A DNA stretch of 64,000 bases, from assembly GCA_936450465.1 (NCBI GenBank), contig OW388298.1, positions 13,098,895-13,162,894 on the forward strand, in the 5' to 3' direction. The stretch is from Gibbula magus. Lineage: Eukaryota; Mollusca; Gastropoda; Trochida; Trochidae. Position numbers and translations under genes: made by a program. The notes under the pieces are model-generated. The model was given only the letters and a program-made list of their open reading frames with translations, was not told the DNA's origin and searched no databases. Shown here piece by piece: positions 24,302-35,770 of the stretch (the stretch's first letter is position 1; the number at the start of each line of letters is the position of its first letter).

Positions 24302-24800
24302 TTAAAGGCGTTGGAGCACGCTATTCCTAATGAATTGAAATAAAGTGCTCTCACAAAAAGGTGAATAAGTGTTACCAATGGCTAAATAATACTCCCGAAT
24401 CAATGAAAAGAGTTCTAAAACGAATATAATGGTTTGATTAAGCCACCCGAGTCCATTTCCCTTCGAGTGGCAATTTTAAAGTGTTCACATGAAAATGGCC
24501 GCTCGAATGTTGTACAAGTGTTCCGACTGACGTAGCGAGAACTTATCACCCAATAATATAGTTTTTAATATAACGCTATGACGGAATGGTCAACAATCTG
24601 TTTGAACTCACAAAATCGCATGACACCTACAAATCTATCTCTCACTTTGAATGTAAAATGCTCCCTTTATTCTATCAACACGGATAACCGTTTTCTATTC
24701 ATGCGGCCTGTCGGGTCGTGTAATAGGGTGTTTTACCCTCTAACGTAACACAATATTGTATAATCTTTAATAATAAATGGCAAATCTGAGAAAAACATAA
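24302..24800. mobile_element. TTAA-type MITE, family A long form, 3' end decayed
   Basis: TTAA at 24302 precedes AGGCGTTGGAGCACGCTATT. The body shares 'ATGGCTAAATAATACTCC', 'CGAGTCCATTTCCCTTCGAG' and 'CTCTAACGTAACAC' with 22706..23170 and 29831..30100. The right TIR is not recognisable. Confidence 0.65.
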
Positions 24801-25084
24801 TGTGCAAATAATTATAATTATTTAAAGCTAACTGTAACAGTATATTCGCAAACTATCACTAACGAAATGGGCATAAGGGAGCAGTAACGGAAAGACAATA
24901 TTCCCTACATAACATTTCAAGTGAACAATACTTTATTTTGAAAGTCAAGACGACACTTCGAAAATACATGATTTAATCAGACTAACATAATTATGTTTAT
25001 TATGAAAAGACAACCGCAAGATGCTTAGGTTTCTGCACAACTCGTGGATAAGTATGAAACGAAGTGATCAGTGCTTTATCATGC

Positions 25085-25290
25085 TATCTCCTACGTAGGA
25101 GATACTATATCCTACGTAGGAGATAACCCTACTATGTCCTACGTAGGAGATACTAAGTCCTGCGTAGAAGATAACCCTACTATGCCCTACGTAGGAGATA
25201 ACCCTACTATGCCCCACGTAGGAGATACTAACTCCTACGTAGGAGATATTATGTCCTACGTACGAGATAACCCTACTATGTCCTACGTAT
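25085..25290. repeat. Second array of the palindrome TCCTACGTAGGA
   Basis: About ten units of TCCTACGTAGGA and near variants with 'GATAACCCTACTATG' or 'GATACTA' linkers. The small ORFs on both strands here simply translate the repeat ('SYVGD', 'ISYVGHS'). Confidence 0.92.
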
Positions 25291-25602
25291 GTTATGTTAT
25301 ATTGTAGGCAAGTACACATACACGTGCGAGTCTCATGCATACACCATAAACCAAGATTATAGATAGCAGTCATCTTTTGTATAATGATGTTCTCATGTTC
25401 TTCTGCACAACACAACAGACAAAGGAAAATAGTGATATTAATTTATTTGTGCAGTTTGCTATTGTCAGTGTCACAAATAAAATCTCTACTTGTGAGAGTC
25501 AAACATATTGGCAGTTAAACATTTTACCTTCCAGTTCTGATCAGTTTTGGTACACTTCACTGACTCAACACAACTAACTTTAACAGCACAGAGTCTTGAC
25601 AT

Positions 25603-28050
25603 TCAAAGGAAGGCAGAAAACATACGTCTGTGGTTCTTCTTAATAAAGAGTTTTCTTACCCCTTCAATATCAACGACATTTGGGTGTATATTCATCAAGG
25701 CTAGCCCAGCAAGTCTATCCTCTCCCATTTTGTTTCGGAGGTAAGTCTTGATCCTCCAAAGAGCAGAAAACGATATTTCTGCTTCAGTGCTCCCGACAGG
25801 CAGGGTGCACGCAATTACGAGTAGTTTGTGAATATTTGGATACAATTCCACATCTGCATATCCCAGACTGTCAATTAAGTTCTTCGGACAAACCGTCACA
25901 TCAACCCATTTTGCTTTCCACGCCCTGACTTCACTTTTCAAGAAAAGTGTAGGCAAATCAATCTCCCAATATGGAAGCCTCCTCACATAATTGTCCACAT
26001 CCTGAATTGATTTGACATTTTCAGGTACAAGACAAAAGAGTGCTGATCCAATCCTGTCATCATCTGAGAATCTTACACTAAGTTCATGACTCAAATGATT
26101 CACAAAGGGTATCGCCATGTTGATCTTGTAGTGTTCATCAGGGCTTTTTGTCTGGACATTTGCACGATGTCTCTGGCGTCCAGCAAGGCGTGGAACACTG
26201 ACATCTTCATCAATCACTTCTGCCATATTTTCTGTGTCATCAAAGATCTCTTTGAAACTGGCATCAATGTCTTTTCTGACATTGTTGATCTTGTCTTTGA
26301 TAGCATCAACCATCTGGTAAGCGTCATAAATGTCCGCATCTCTCTTTTGCAATTTGAGTGTTAATGGCTTGATGATGCCAAGCAGGTACTTGGTAGTAAA
26401 GAAGGCAACCAAAAATTGACCAGATTTGATTGTATGAAGCAGTCCCTGAGCAGTGATTCGTGAGTCTTTATCCCAGGACCAGTTGTAACCCTCACCTGAT
26501 AACTCAGGGTCTGCGCTTGGATCCACAAGATTCTCCAGGGTAACACAGACAAACTCGTACAGTTCAAGGAATGTCTCAAAGCAGGTATGCCTCTCAACCC
26601 AGCGGGTTTTGCACAGGCCCTTGAGCGTTTTCCGCCTACTCTCAGAACCTTTCACATTCAGAACATGTTCAAAGAACCTTTGTCTCTTTGGTGAAGCATA
26701 AAAAAAACACAAAGACAGCACTAAGACTGTCCATCATGTTCTTGATTGCTGGGATTTTACAGGATGAGGCAATGCTTAAATTCAACAAATGACTACTGCA
26801 GTGCACAAAGAGAGCCAATGGCTGAATACTTTTAATCAGTCCTTGAACACCAACTTTTGATGAAGACATGGCAGCAGCACCGTCATATGACAGACCTCTA
26901 ATGTGGGAAACATCAAGTCCATGTGACTTTAGGCAGTTGATGATTGCCGTGGATATAGACTTTCCAGTTGTTCTCTCCAATGATAAGAAATCCAGAAATA
27001 TTTCCCGGATTTCAGGTTTGTTGACATCGAGAAAACGGAGACACACACTGAGCACTTCCTGATTACATGTTTTGTCTGTTAACTCATCAGCCATGATAGA
27101 GTACACTGCTCCTTCATCACGTAAACATTGCGTTGTTTTGGCCCGGATACATTCACCAATGATGGTAATGATCTCGTTCTGAATAGTCTTGGATGTATAT
27201 GTTGCATTCTTTTTGCAGCTTTCCAGGTGGTTGTGCAAAATGTCATTTGATTACGCGATGAGTGTCAAAAGGGCCAAAAAGTGTCCTTTATTTAAAGCAC
27301 TGCTAGAGGTGTCATCTCTGTGGTCTCTCAGAGAAATATTCTGTTTTCCACAGAAGAATATGGCCTTAATGGTGCAATCGAGTACATGTTTGTTTTTTTT
27401 CAAATTGTTCCCTGTTTGCTTTGAACATTGAATACTGAAGAGATGTATCTGGCTTCTCCTGCACTCGTTTTAAATTCAAAGCAATCTCAACTGCTGCCCG
27501 GTGATATTCAAACTGCTCATGACACCATCTTTGCCTTTAGCTTTTGAAAACATTTTAAAAGGCGTTTTGACTAGAATGCCACTTTTCACACGTTGAACTT
27601 TTGGTGGAAACAGAACGCAGTATTTGCAAAGTCCTCCCTCCAAAGTGGGACTGTACACGAGCCATTCGTACTCACTTAACCATGACCTTTGAAAAGTTAA
27701 TTTCTTAGTTTTTTGTTGCTTGGTGATGATATCAACCGGGAATTTTTAGCGTGTTCCAGAAATGAAGTGATCACTTATATATTTTACCTTCTCACTGTCA
27801 GTCAATGCAGACACTTTCGTCTCATCAAGAACCAAACTGCCAACATCAACTGAAGCATCTGCGTCTGGTTTGTCGGGTTCCTCACGTTTACTTTGATGAT
27901 GATCAATGTCAGATTCAAGAGAATAAATGGTTTCAGGATCAGGATCTGCAGGAACATTTTCACTGGCACTTTGACTCTTAGGATTTTCGATGAAGCTGTC
28001 AGGCATTGAGGATGTATCATCATGCCTTTGAAAGAATGCCTCTAATTTTG
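25603..28050 (-). pseudogene. hAT-superfamily transposase (ZMYM/DUF4371 type), decayed
   Basis: Read on minus, the segments run in order: a linker starting 'KRRAVEQSKLEAFF' (about 28050); a TTF-like zinc-finger segment with 'LVYSPTLEGGLCKYC' (about 27670); 'CGKQNISLRDHRDD' (about 27330); a DUF4371-like core with 'SIMADELTD' and 'LSYDGAAAMSS' (27238..26669); and the C-terminal hAT dimerisation region with 'LPVGSTEAEISFS' near the end. The D, D and E of the catalytic triad are visible. The frame is broken at least five times: TAA at 27746..27748, a frameshift near 27521, a frameshift in an A-run near 27395..27402, TAA at 27251..27253, and a frameshift in the T/A run at 26701..26707. The last could be an assembly error, but together they indicate a dead copy. 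Terminal inverted repeats were not identified. Confidence 0.85.
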
Positions 28051-28056
28051 ACTGTT

Positions 28057-28962
28057 CTACTGCTCGCCTTTTTCCCCCACAGGAACAGCAACTGTGTAAT
28101 GGTCTGGATTACTCCCCAGATGCTTCAAGGAAGATTTCTCATATTCTTTCGGACATGACGTGAATTTGTCTGTGTGACCCAATGCGATGAAATGGTTTGG
28201 TTCAAACAATGTACCTGGGCGTGAACAAAGATCTCCATCCCTTGACCACATCACATGAATAGAGCCCTTTTGACATTGCGGACTGGCTAAAGGTTTTAGC
28301 GTTGCATTAAACAATGGTCTAATCGCTGGATTCACTTCAGGATCGACACCAGTTACTGACTCATTCAGAATTGATGGTAAACAAAGGACATGAATCATCG
28401 AAGACCAAGATCTGTCAATGCATGTCTTCCGTGCCTCAAATGCCAATGCCGCACAACGATCTCTGGTAGTATCAAACACATCTGCCGCTTCTGGTGTTAA
28501 CAGCATTGAAAACAGAGTATCTTCATGTGTGGTCAAAATATTTGGAAGATTGATAACTAAAGAGATGAGTTCATGTTTGATGTAATCGTTCACATTGAGA
28601 TAAAGTTCTGACGCAGTAAGCATACGCAATGACGATGACAATGAACAGTCACCCACCAGCAACACAGAAATACTGTTAAACAAACAGTTTCCATCTCCAA
28701 GTATCTTCAAAGCAGTGTAGGTTGACTCAATGTCTTCCGGCAGAAGTGTCTGTGCTAGATTATCAACTTGTTTGTTTTCAGCAATACAAGCCCCTGTGGC
28801 TGATATAATTTCTGTGTGTGTATTGACTCTGCTTAATAGGCATATGAGGACAACTGGTGAAAGGCAAGCCATTCTTTGCCGTTCTTTATAGTACAAAGAT
28901 CTCTCAACAAATAAAGTTTTTAATGTAGGTGTTCTGCTTTGAAAAATATGAAATTCAAACAA
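28057..28962 (-). CDS. OTU-like cysteine protease ORF upstream of the hAT transposase
   Basis: This open frame has 301 codons. 'LGDGNCLFNSIS' near residue 91 is the OTU signature, with catalytic Asp and Cys in D-G-N-C. 'EPNHFIALGH' near residue 265 supplies the likely His. OTU proteases cleave ubiquitin linkages, but activity here is inference. The ORF ends in 'VAVPVGEKGEQ' and stop. In the adjacent frame the sequence continues as 'CGGKRRAVEQSKLEAFF', the start of the hAT region, so a single-base loss at about 28066 may have separated two parts of one protein. The first ~20 residues may be untranslated, because the assigned ATG precedes a less conserved stretch; 'MACLSPVVL' is an alternative start. 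It could also be a TE-encoded OTU or a vertnin-like host relative. Confidence 0.7.
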   Translation of the reverse strand: MFEFHIFQSRTPTLKTLFVERSLYYKERQRMACLSPVVLICLLSRVNTHTEIISATGACIAENKQVDNLAQTLLPEDIESTYTALKILGDGNCLFNSISVLLVGDCSLSSSLRMLTASELYLNVNDYIKHELISLVINLPNILTTHEDTLFSMLLTPEAADVFDTTRDRCAALAFEARKTCIDRSWSSMIHVLCLPSILNESVTGVDPEVNPAIRPLFNATLKPLASPQCQKGSIHVMWSRDGDLCSRPGTLFEPNHFIALGHTDKFTSCPKEYEKSSLKHLGSNPDHYTVAVPVGEKGEQ

Positions 28963-29302
28963 TCCTATTCGATTTCAATAACAATGTTCTTTTAGAATTC
29001 ATTAAGATTAATTTGCCATGCATTTTTTAAATGTTTTTAACATATCATATAAGATTACTTTTACTGAAGTATATTGTCTTCTTTCTTATCAAACAACATT
29101 TGCTTATGAAATAACTTTGGGTTGCTTAAAGCCACAGTCACACTAACGTTAATTAACGTAGTGATGCAGAACGTAGCTTAACGTAGTAAACTGTACTCAA
29201 GCCTAGTAATCCGTAGTTAACCTTGGTTATCCGTATTAAAAGCATAGACATAGACGTGAGAAAAACGTAGTTTGTGATTTAACTTTTGAACATGTTCAAA
29301 GC

Positions 29303-29584
29303 TTAACTTTTTTCGTTGTGTATAGTAGCCTGAGCCTTATATTTAGAACAGTTGTAGGGCTTGGAATAATTGTTCATGAGACCAAAGTAATCATCCTTGG
29401 ATGTTAACATGGTGCTCCAAATATTGCATTTATAGATAGCTTCATGCATGCGTCGGATGTGCTCCCTCAATCCGTTCTTAGTAGAATATTGTTTACCACA
29501 AATACCACACAGTAACAATAAGTCCAGTTCCCGAACATGGGGTGATTGAGATGGTTTTACCAAGACAGACTTCCATAACTTCAT
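29303..29584 (-). CDS. C2H2 zinc-finger ORF (93 codons), possibly an exon or fragment
   Basis: It contains one well-formed finger, 'CGICGKQYSTKNGLREHIRRMHE' with spacing C-x2-C-x12-H-x4-H, and a poorer 'YNCSKYKAQATIHNEK' segment. It lies about 340 bp upstream of the OTU ORF on the same strand and could be an upstream exon of the same element or an unrelated fragment. No splice sites joining them were confirmed. The gap (about 29120..29290) carries 'CACAGTCACACTAACGTTAA', which looks like a DNA-transposon terminus. Confidence 0.45.
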   Translation of the reverse strand: MKLWKSVLVKPSQSPHVRELDLLLLCGICGKQYSTKNGLREHIRRMHEAIYKCNIWSTMLTSKDDYFGLMNNYSKPYNCSKYKAQATIHNEKS

Positions 29585-29830
29585 ACCAAGCCTTTTAATT
29601 GGTTATTTCTTCATACAAAACTCAAGGACGGATACTTGGAATACAGCTTTCCTCATTGGGAGTCAAAGGTTCAGACCCCTGGACCCTAGAAAAGTTGACT
29701 AGAAAGAAGAGAAATATACGGTAAGCTTTGATGCTGTTTCCGCAAATGACATTGAAGAAGCTTTTGTTGCCCTGGCCTGAGAGTTCTTCGTGGCCTGTAA
29801 GGATGAAGAAGCTCTGTCAGGGGCAGGATC

Positions 29831-30100
29831 TTAAAGGCGCTGTAGCACGCCGTTTTTACTGAAATAAAGTGCTCTCACGAAAATGTAAATAAATGTTACC
29901 AATGGCTAAATAATACTCCTGAATTAATAACAAAAGTTCTAAAACGAATGTCAATGGTTCGATTAAGCAATGCGAGTCCATTTTTCCCAACAAGCGGTCA
30001 TTTTAAGGTGTTCACATTAAATTGGCCGCTTGAAGGTAGTTCAAGTGATCTGACTTATGTTGCGATACCTAGACATTCAGAGTAGAGTTTTAAATATGGC
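29831..30100. mobile_element. TTAA-type MITE, family A long form, truncated
   Basis: TTAA at 29831 followed by AGGCGCTGTAGCACGCCGTT, then the body shared with 24302..24800. The right terminus is absent. Confidence 0.7.
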
Positions 30101-31052
30101 TCCATGATGAATTGGTCAATTATATTGCAAATTTAGATTACGACCAGAGACAGAGTTCGACAGGGAAGACCACGTAACCAGAGGACAGGTGGAGACTATA
30201 GACCCAAGGGAAGACCTACATTCTTTATGTGGCTCTCAGCCCCAACAAGCTTCCTTGGCGGTCTCTATGTCTCTGCCGCTGTCACCATCATCAGCTGACC
30301 TTCAACTGTATATGTACTTATGTAACTACCACCATGATGCAATAGCCAAATAAAACATCATCTCCATGACAACATCATCTTCTCTCTCCACAACGGTCTC
30401 ATCAGGTGCTCTCCCATCATCTTCCGAGGTTGGCTGCAATAGCATCAAGCTAATTCTCCGGGATAAACAATGCAAGAATGGTGTCGGCTCGTAAGATGGT
30501 AACACCTATTGTATTTAGGACTGTTGCCAAATTTATGTTATACCTACCAATCACCCTGCTCAATTCAATCAGTGTATTTGTCTCTGTTTTTGTATTTATT
30601 ACTTCTATACTCTGTATTTTTGAAGACTAGTCAAGGAAAACAATTTTCATCTATTTACTATTTATTTACAAATGAATGCAAAATACATCACAGCATGAAA
30701 GGCACATTTTATTGATACATACTATTGCTTAAATGTTTTACAAAACTTGTCTATCAACAAATATAGTTTAATAAGCTATAATTAAGCTGAGCTAGTTACT
30801 ATGGCTAAAGCGCAAGGTTCTGCATGTATCATTGCTTTACAAACTTTTTAAAAAATTGTTAGAAAGTAATGATGTACATGTAATATTAGAATAACACTAA
30901 AGTCCCATGGAAAAGATAAAAGTCAACGGTATGTATTGTTATAAAGAAAAAAATCAATATATATTTCTCATCAGATTTAATAGTATTATGAATATCTATG
31001 TCACAACTATCAGTCCACTGAAGACATCAATAGAGGGCAGTTTATGTAATAT
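30101..31052. other. No feature recognised
   Basis: A remnant-like stretch ('CGACAGGGAAGACCACGTAA' to 'CCCCAACAAGC', 30150..30250) is GC-richer than its surroundings but has no open frame. The ORFs at 30509 and 30907 have no recognisable family. Confidence 0.4.
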
Positions 31053-31369
31053 CCCAGATAACAAACAAATGGTTGACCACTGGTGGGCCACTAGTACCTG
31101 CTCCAGTGGCCCACTAGTAGTTTGTCCAGCTGATAGAAGGTGGGCCACCGGTGGCAGCCACTAGTGGCTATCTGCCACCAGCGGCCCACCTGCTACCACG
31201 CTGGTTGGCCACTTGCTTCCCACCAGTGGCTACCCACCAGTGGCAAGCCATCAGCTATCTGCCACAAGTTGCCCACTAGCTATCACACCGGTGGGCCACT
31301 TGCTACCCATCAGTGGCAAGCCACTAGCTACCTGCCACTAGTGGCCCACTAGGGGGTGTGTTTTCTGGG
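31053..31369. mobile_element. Fold-back element of CCACTAGTGG palindromes (317 bp)
   Basis: Inverted ends CCCAGATAACAAAC and GTGTGTTTTCTGGG surround an array of CCACTAGTGG / CCACTGGTGG / CCACCGGTGG palindromes. ATAT stands on both sides as a possible duplication. A 98-bp relative is at 51583..51680. Confidence 0.8.
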
Positions 31370-31544
31370 ATATATACTCCTCCTTATTAACTATATAAGT
31401 CAATGTTTGGCTCATTTTATGAAAATGATAAAAAATACTGATAATAATTTGAGTTGGGAATAAAATGTAACATGTTCTTAGTTGCAAATAAAATAAAACT
31501 ATTCTTTTCATTAAAACAAGCAGACAGAGTCGGTCATATCCCCC

Positions 31545-31870
31545 GCCATGTAGGAATTTTGAATATATTTATGCATTTTGAATATATAATGCATTTACTT
31601 TCTTGAATATTGAATAGTTTTCCCTCTTTTTGGTTCTAAGTCCAGACTGTTTGCATTCGTAAAAAAAAAAATATTCTCAAATTTCTATATAGCAAAAGGC
31701 ACATCTAGACTACTTGGTTGATACCTGTACAAAGTTTGAGCAAAATATATTGAATAGTTTTGAAGTTTGAGGCCGGAATGGAAAAGCTCGGACGCACAGA
31801 CGGACAGACAGACGGACGGAGCTCATTTCTATATCCCCCGCCAACTTCGGTGTGGCGGGGGATAATAATA
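31545..31870. mobile_element. Small element with palindromic ATCCCCCGCCA ends
   Basis: It starts with 'ATCCCCCGCCATG' and ends with a hairpin ATCCCCCGCCA / TGGCGGGGGAT (11-bp perfect stem, about 31833..31862) followed by AATAATA. A GACGGACAGAC microsatellite precedes the hairpin. This matches the layout of the larger elements at 36437 and 37144. Confidence 0.6.
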
Positions 31871-31964
31871 CCAAATGTATGTCTATTTGAGATTGAGAAT
31901 ATAACATATTAGCCAATAGTTAAAATAAATAAATAAATAAAGAGAATAAAACATATCTAAATAG

Positions 31965-32180
31965 TGGAGAATAAAACATATTTTCTTGTTACCCGAGGTG
32001 AGAACAGAACAAATCTGCAATAAATTGAGAATAAAACATATTTTTTTGTTTCCCGAGGTGAGAACAGAACAAATCTGCATTAAATTGAGAATAAAACATA
32101 TTTTCTTGTTTCCCGAAGTGAGATCAGAAAAAATCTGCATTAAATTGAGAATAAAACATATTTCCTTGTAGTTGAGAATA
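31965..32180. repeat. 60-bp tandem repeat, about 3.5 units
   Basis: 'GAGAATAAAACATATTT' recurs at 60-bp intervals with 'CTTGTTTCCCGAGGTGAGA' between, then decays to 'AATAAAACA' words up to about 32410. Both strands are open through the repeat, giving spurious ORFs. Confidence 0.9.
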
Positions 32181-32658
32181 AAACATATTGGCTTGCAGTA
32201 ACAACAAAACATTTGCTTGTAGTTTAGAATAAAACATTCATTGTAGTTGAAAGTAAATCAGGTCTGCTTGTAAGGTAGAATAAAACAATTTGTCTGCAGT
32301 TAACAATAAAGCAAGTTTAGTTGAGCAGTAAACAGATTGTGTTGAGAAAAAAACATGTTTTGCTAGTTGTTTAAACTAAACAACATGCTGTTGTGGAGAA
32401 TATTGTGAGCATAAAACAGAACTGAGACCACCCGTTTCTGTCGTAAAAGAAACAGTACAACTGGAGTAAAACATTTAGACAAAATTCAACTAACATTAAC
32501 TCCTAAATGTTCAATATGCTATGAAAGCTTAATTTATCAATTAATTAAAGATTAATATCCCAAGATTTATCTTTGAAATGGACCTAAAAAAACATGCAAA
32601 AATAGAATATATGCCCAAACTGGGAATCCAATTGAATTTTGTCTCCCATATCAAACTG

Positions 32659-32879
32659 CAACTTCCCAATGCAAGGCATAACTCTTGCCAGTCTCCATTA
32701 CTGGATGATTTAGGCCTTGCAGTATTTCCTTGAAAAAACTGTTTAGAAATCCAGGCCAGCAATGCATTTCTGGTGCAGTGATTCACTATCTTGACACAAC
32801 AAAGCGAGGGAAATACCGCAAGGCTTAAATCAGTCAGTAATGCAGACTGGCAGGAGTTATGCCTTGCGTTTGGAAGTTG
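32659..32879. mobile_element. 221-bp TIR element with perfect 9-bp target duplication
   Basis: Ends CAACTTCCCAATGCAAGGCA and TGCCTTGCGTTTGGAAGTTG are long inverted repeats ('CCAGTCTCCATTACTGG' mirrored by 'GTCAGTAATGCAGACTGG'). ATCAAACTG occurs directly on both sides (32650..32658 and 32880..32888). A 9-bp duplication fits Mutator-like elements but does not prove membership. Related fragments lie at 14372 and 21093. Confidence 0.9.
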
Positions 32880-33140
32880 ATCAAACTGTTGTATCATGCC
32901 TTTGATAGCCTGTAAAGTAGCATCTAAAATACACTAAAGCAACTGTTTACTATTATGTCAACTTAGTCTTCCCAGTCAGTCGTAACACGTGCCAGCCTCG
33001 GTCACTTGCTAATGTAAGTCTAGCTACATTCTATTACCTTTACTGTGCTGGCTACCTAGACGTCATAGTGAGTGCTAACAAACTAGCACGGAAAAGGTAT
33101 AGCCATACAGCAAAGCTGATATTAGCAAGCGATCAAAACT

Positions 33141-33470
33141 GGCCATGACTGAATATTTGTTTAGTTTGTAAAGGGCCACTGGCTATGACTGAATATTTGT
33201 TTAGTTTGTAAAGGGCCACTGGCTATGACTGAATATTTGTTTAGTTTGTAAAGGGCCACTGGCTATGACTGAATATTTGTTTAGTTTGTAAAGGGCCACT
33301 GGCTATGACTGAATATTTGTTTAGTTTGTAAAGGGCCACTGGCTATGACTGAATATTTGTTTAGTTTGTAAAGGGCCACTGGCTATGACTGAATATTTGT
33401 TTAGTTTGTAAAGGGCCACTGGCTATGACTGAATATTTGTTTAGTTTGTAAAGGGCCACTGGCTATGACT
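33141..33470. repeat. 40-bp tandem repeat, 8 units, nearly perfect
   Basis: 'GGCTATGACTGAATATTTGT' starts units at 33181, 33221, 33261, 33301, 33341, 33381 and 33421 with no visible differences; the first unit (33141) has one change. The array ends in a partial unit at 33461. Confidence 0.98.
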
Positions 33471-34758
33471 CGTAGGGGAAGCTGCTATTATGCAATTACT
33501 AGACAATATATATTCAAAAAGGGATCATAAATTTTATTTTCACAAACTGGCAAGATCTTGTACGATATATGAAAGACTGGGAAAAAGAAATAAATTAGCC
33601 AAATATTAACAAATATTTGTGTAGAGATAAAGATAAAGAATTTGTTTTAACCTGTCCCCCCCCCCCCCCCCCCCCCATTAACATTTAAAAAGGAAAACAT
33701 TTATTATACCATACTATCGGGAGATCTCATCAATATTATGAAAAAATATGTCAATTTCATTTACTTTTGTTTTTTTTTACTAATTTCCTATGACCTTACT
33801 TTGCAAATATATTTCATTCCCTACTCCTAACACATGGATTTTATTCAAGGTCGAGTTCTATTGAAGAATAGTGTAAAATATATCTCAAACACCGTTAAAG
33901 ATTGGGCGTTACTCAAGGTCCAGTTGTTTTTTATTAAAATATAGGATACAATTTAAACTATATTCTTGTGGAGAGGACATAAGAAGTTTTAACATACATA
34001 CTCTCAATAAAATGAGACTGTAATTAGTACACAATTATACATTGTAACATAGATCAACTAAGAACACATGTGAAATAATTTACCATAGCAACTAACATTT
34101 AAAGTTAAAAATAAAATGAATTAGTAACACAGAGTACACAATATTATTTGTAATAATCTTTAAAATTGTTTAAACTATTTTATGGAATATGATTATGACT
34201 AAAACGTATATATAGCAAATATAAAATCTGGAAATAATCATCTGTTCACATGAACAATGTCAAGTAACTCTAAATAAATATAAATTCTTACATCTATCAG
34301 ATTATTCCTCAGAATAGACATGAAAAGGAATATTTGATTTTAAGAATAAGCTCAGCCTGACGTAGCCCAAAAGCTTCAATGAAAATCATCAATTGAAATT
34401 ATACAACTAGCAAACATGCTGCCAAAAATTACCAAGGTTTTAAACGATTTCACAGCTTTTTAAAAAATTTTGACAATACAATTTATAAAAAAAGTACACA
34501 AAATATCTCTTAAAATCAATTCAAACATTCAGAGAATCTCAAAAAAGTTCTAACACAATATAAAGTAAGAATTTAATATTCAGGCATGCCAAGGACTTTT
34601 TATACTTTGATCAACGAGTGTTGATATATATATATGAAATCAGGAGGAAAGAGGGAGAGATCTTATCTTTTGACCAAAATCCTTTCTCAACACTTTTCAG
34701 TAAAAGAATGCAGTGATCTCAGTGAGGTCATGGCACTGTGACAACATTGCCGTATTAT
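33471..34758. other. No gene; poly-C tract at ~33655..33676
   Basis: Very AT-rich except for a run of about 22 C. No open frame or repeat family was recognised. Confidence 0.5.
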
Positions 34759-34915
34759 GACATCATAGCACTGTGACAACATTGCAGTATTATGACATCA
34801 TAGCACTGTGACAACATTGCAGTATTATGACATCATAGCACTGTGACAACATTGCAGTATTATGACATCATAGCACTGTGACAACATTGCAGTATTATGA
34901 CATCATAGCACTGTC
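34759..34915. repeat. 35-bp tandem repeat, about 5 units
   Basis: 'TAGCACTGTGACAACATTGC' recurs at 34766, 34801, 34836, 34871 and 34906 with 'AGTATTATGACATCA' between. It shares 'ATGACATCAT' with the 33-bp array at 43930; single units of that array's type also occur at about 34988..35045. Confidence 0.95.
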
Positions 34916-35770
34916 CTGCTAGCAACTGTATGATGTCATTATAGCATTGTCAGCTTTGTACTTAGTGCAGTGCTCAGGTCAAAAGTTGATGACATCACAA
35001 TGCCATGACATCATAAATACAATGATGTCACAATGCTATGATGTCACTGCACTGGAAGTTTGATGGCAGAGATGTGTTCGGACATGTTCATTTTCATTGA
35101 AAAAGCTTTAAGAATGAATTTGGATAAGTGGAATCTCATCCTCAAATATTTGTAACTTTATTGACTCGATTTTATATTTGATATCAGAAAACATTTGGTT
35201 GAAATTCTCAGTCACACAAGCGATATCTACTTTGGAAGTCAGGTTTGGGTGATAACTTCAAATATAGCACCCTGTGGAGACATAAAACAATGACAAAGAT
35301 GATGTCAGTACGAGTTGTAAGGTTCAGGTTATCCGCCAGAGAATTATTCTGCTTTTATGGATAGAATAACTAGGATTATTTATTGTGCTTTTATGCTTTG
35401 AATCAATCAAGAAACATAATAATGTTTTGAATTTATATCAGTCATAAGGCAAGACAAAATTGTTTTACAGATTTTAGGGGACACAATCGATGTCTAAAGA
35501 AATTTATTCCCGAAAATATATTTCTACAAAATATACCCTAAATTCATAACAGTCTCTCAAAACAAAAGGAATATGTTCTTTCAACTTAGCACATTAATTT
35601 TTTGCATACACAGCACTTCATTTTCATTATTTGAACTCAAGTAAGATATTTCTTATAAAACATGAATATATGAAACAATGTCAAAATCAATGAAAATAAT
35701 CAGATAAAACAAATACTTGTAAAACAATGAAATGGATGTTTAAATTATTAAAAACATCAAATATAAACAT
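34916..35770. other. No gene recognised
   Basis: Apart from the TGATGTCA-type words to 35045, nothing supportable was seen. Confidence 0.4.

Noticed and set aside
25068..25415. 115-codon ORF rich in ISYVGHS
   Set aside because: It reads the TCCTACGTAGGA palindrome array.
33141..33470. 40-bp direct repeats resembling a CRISPR array
   Set aside because: The whole unit repeats; there are no spacers and no cas genes.
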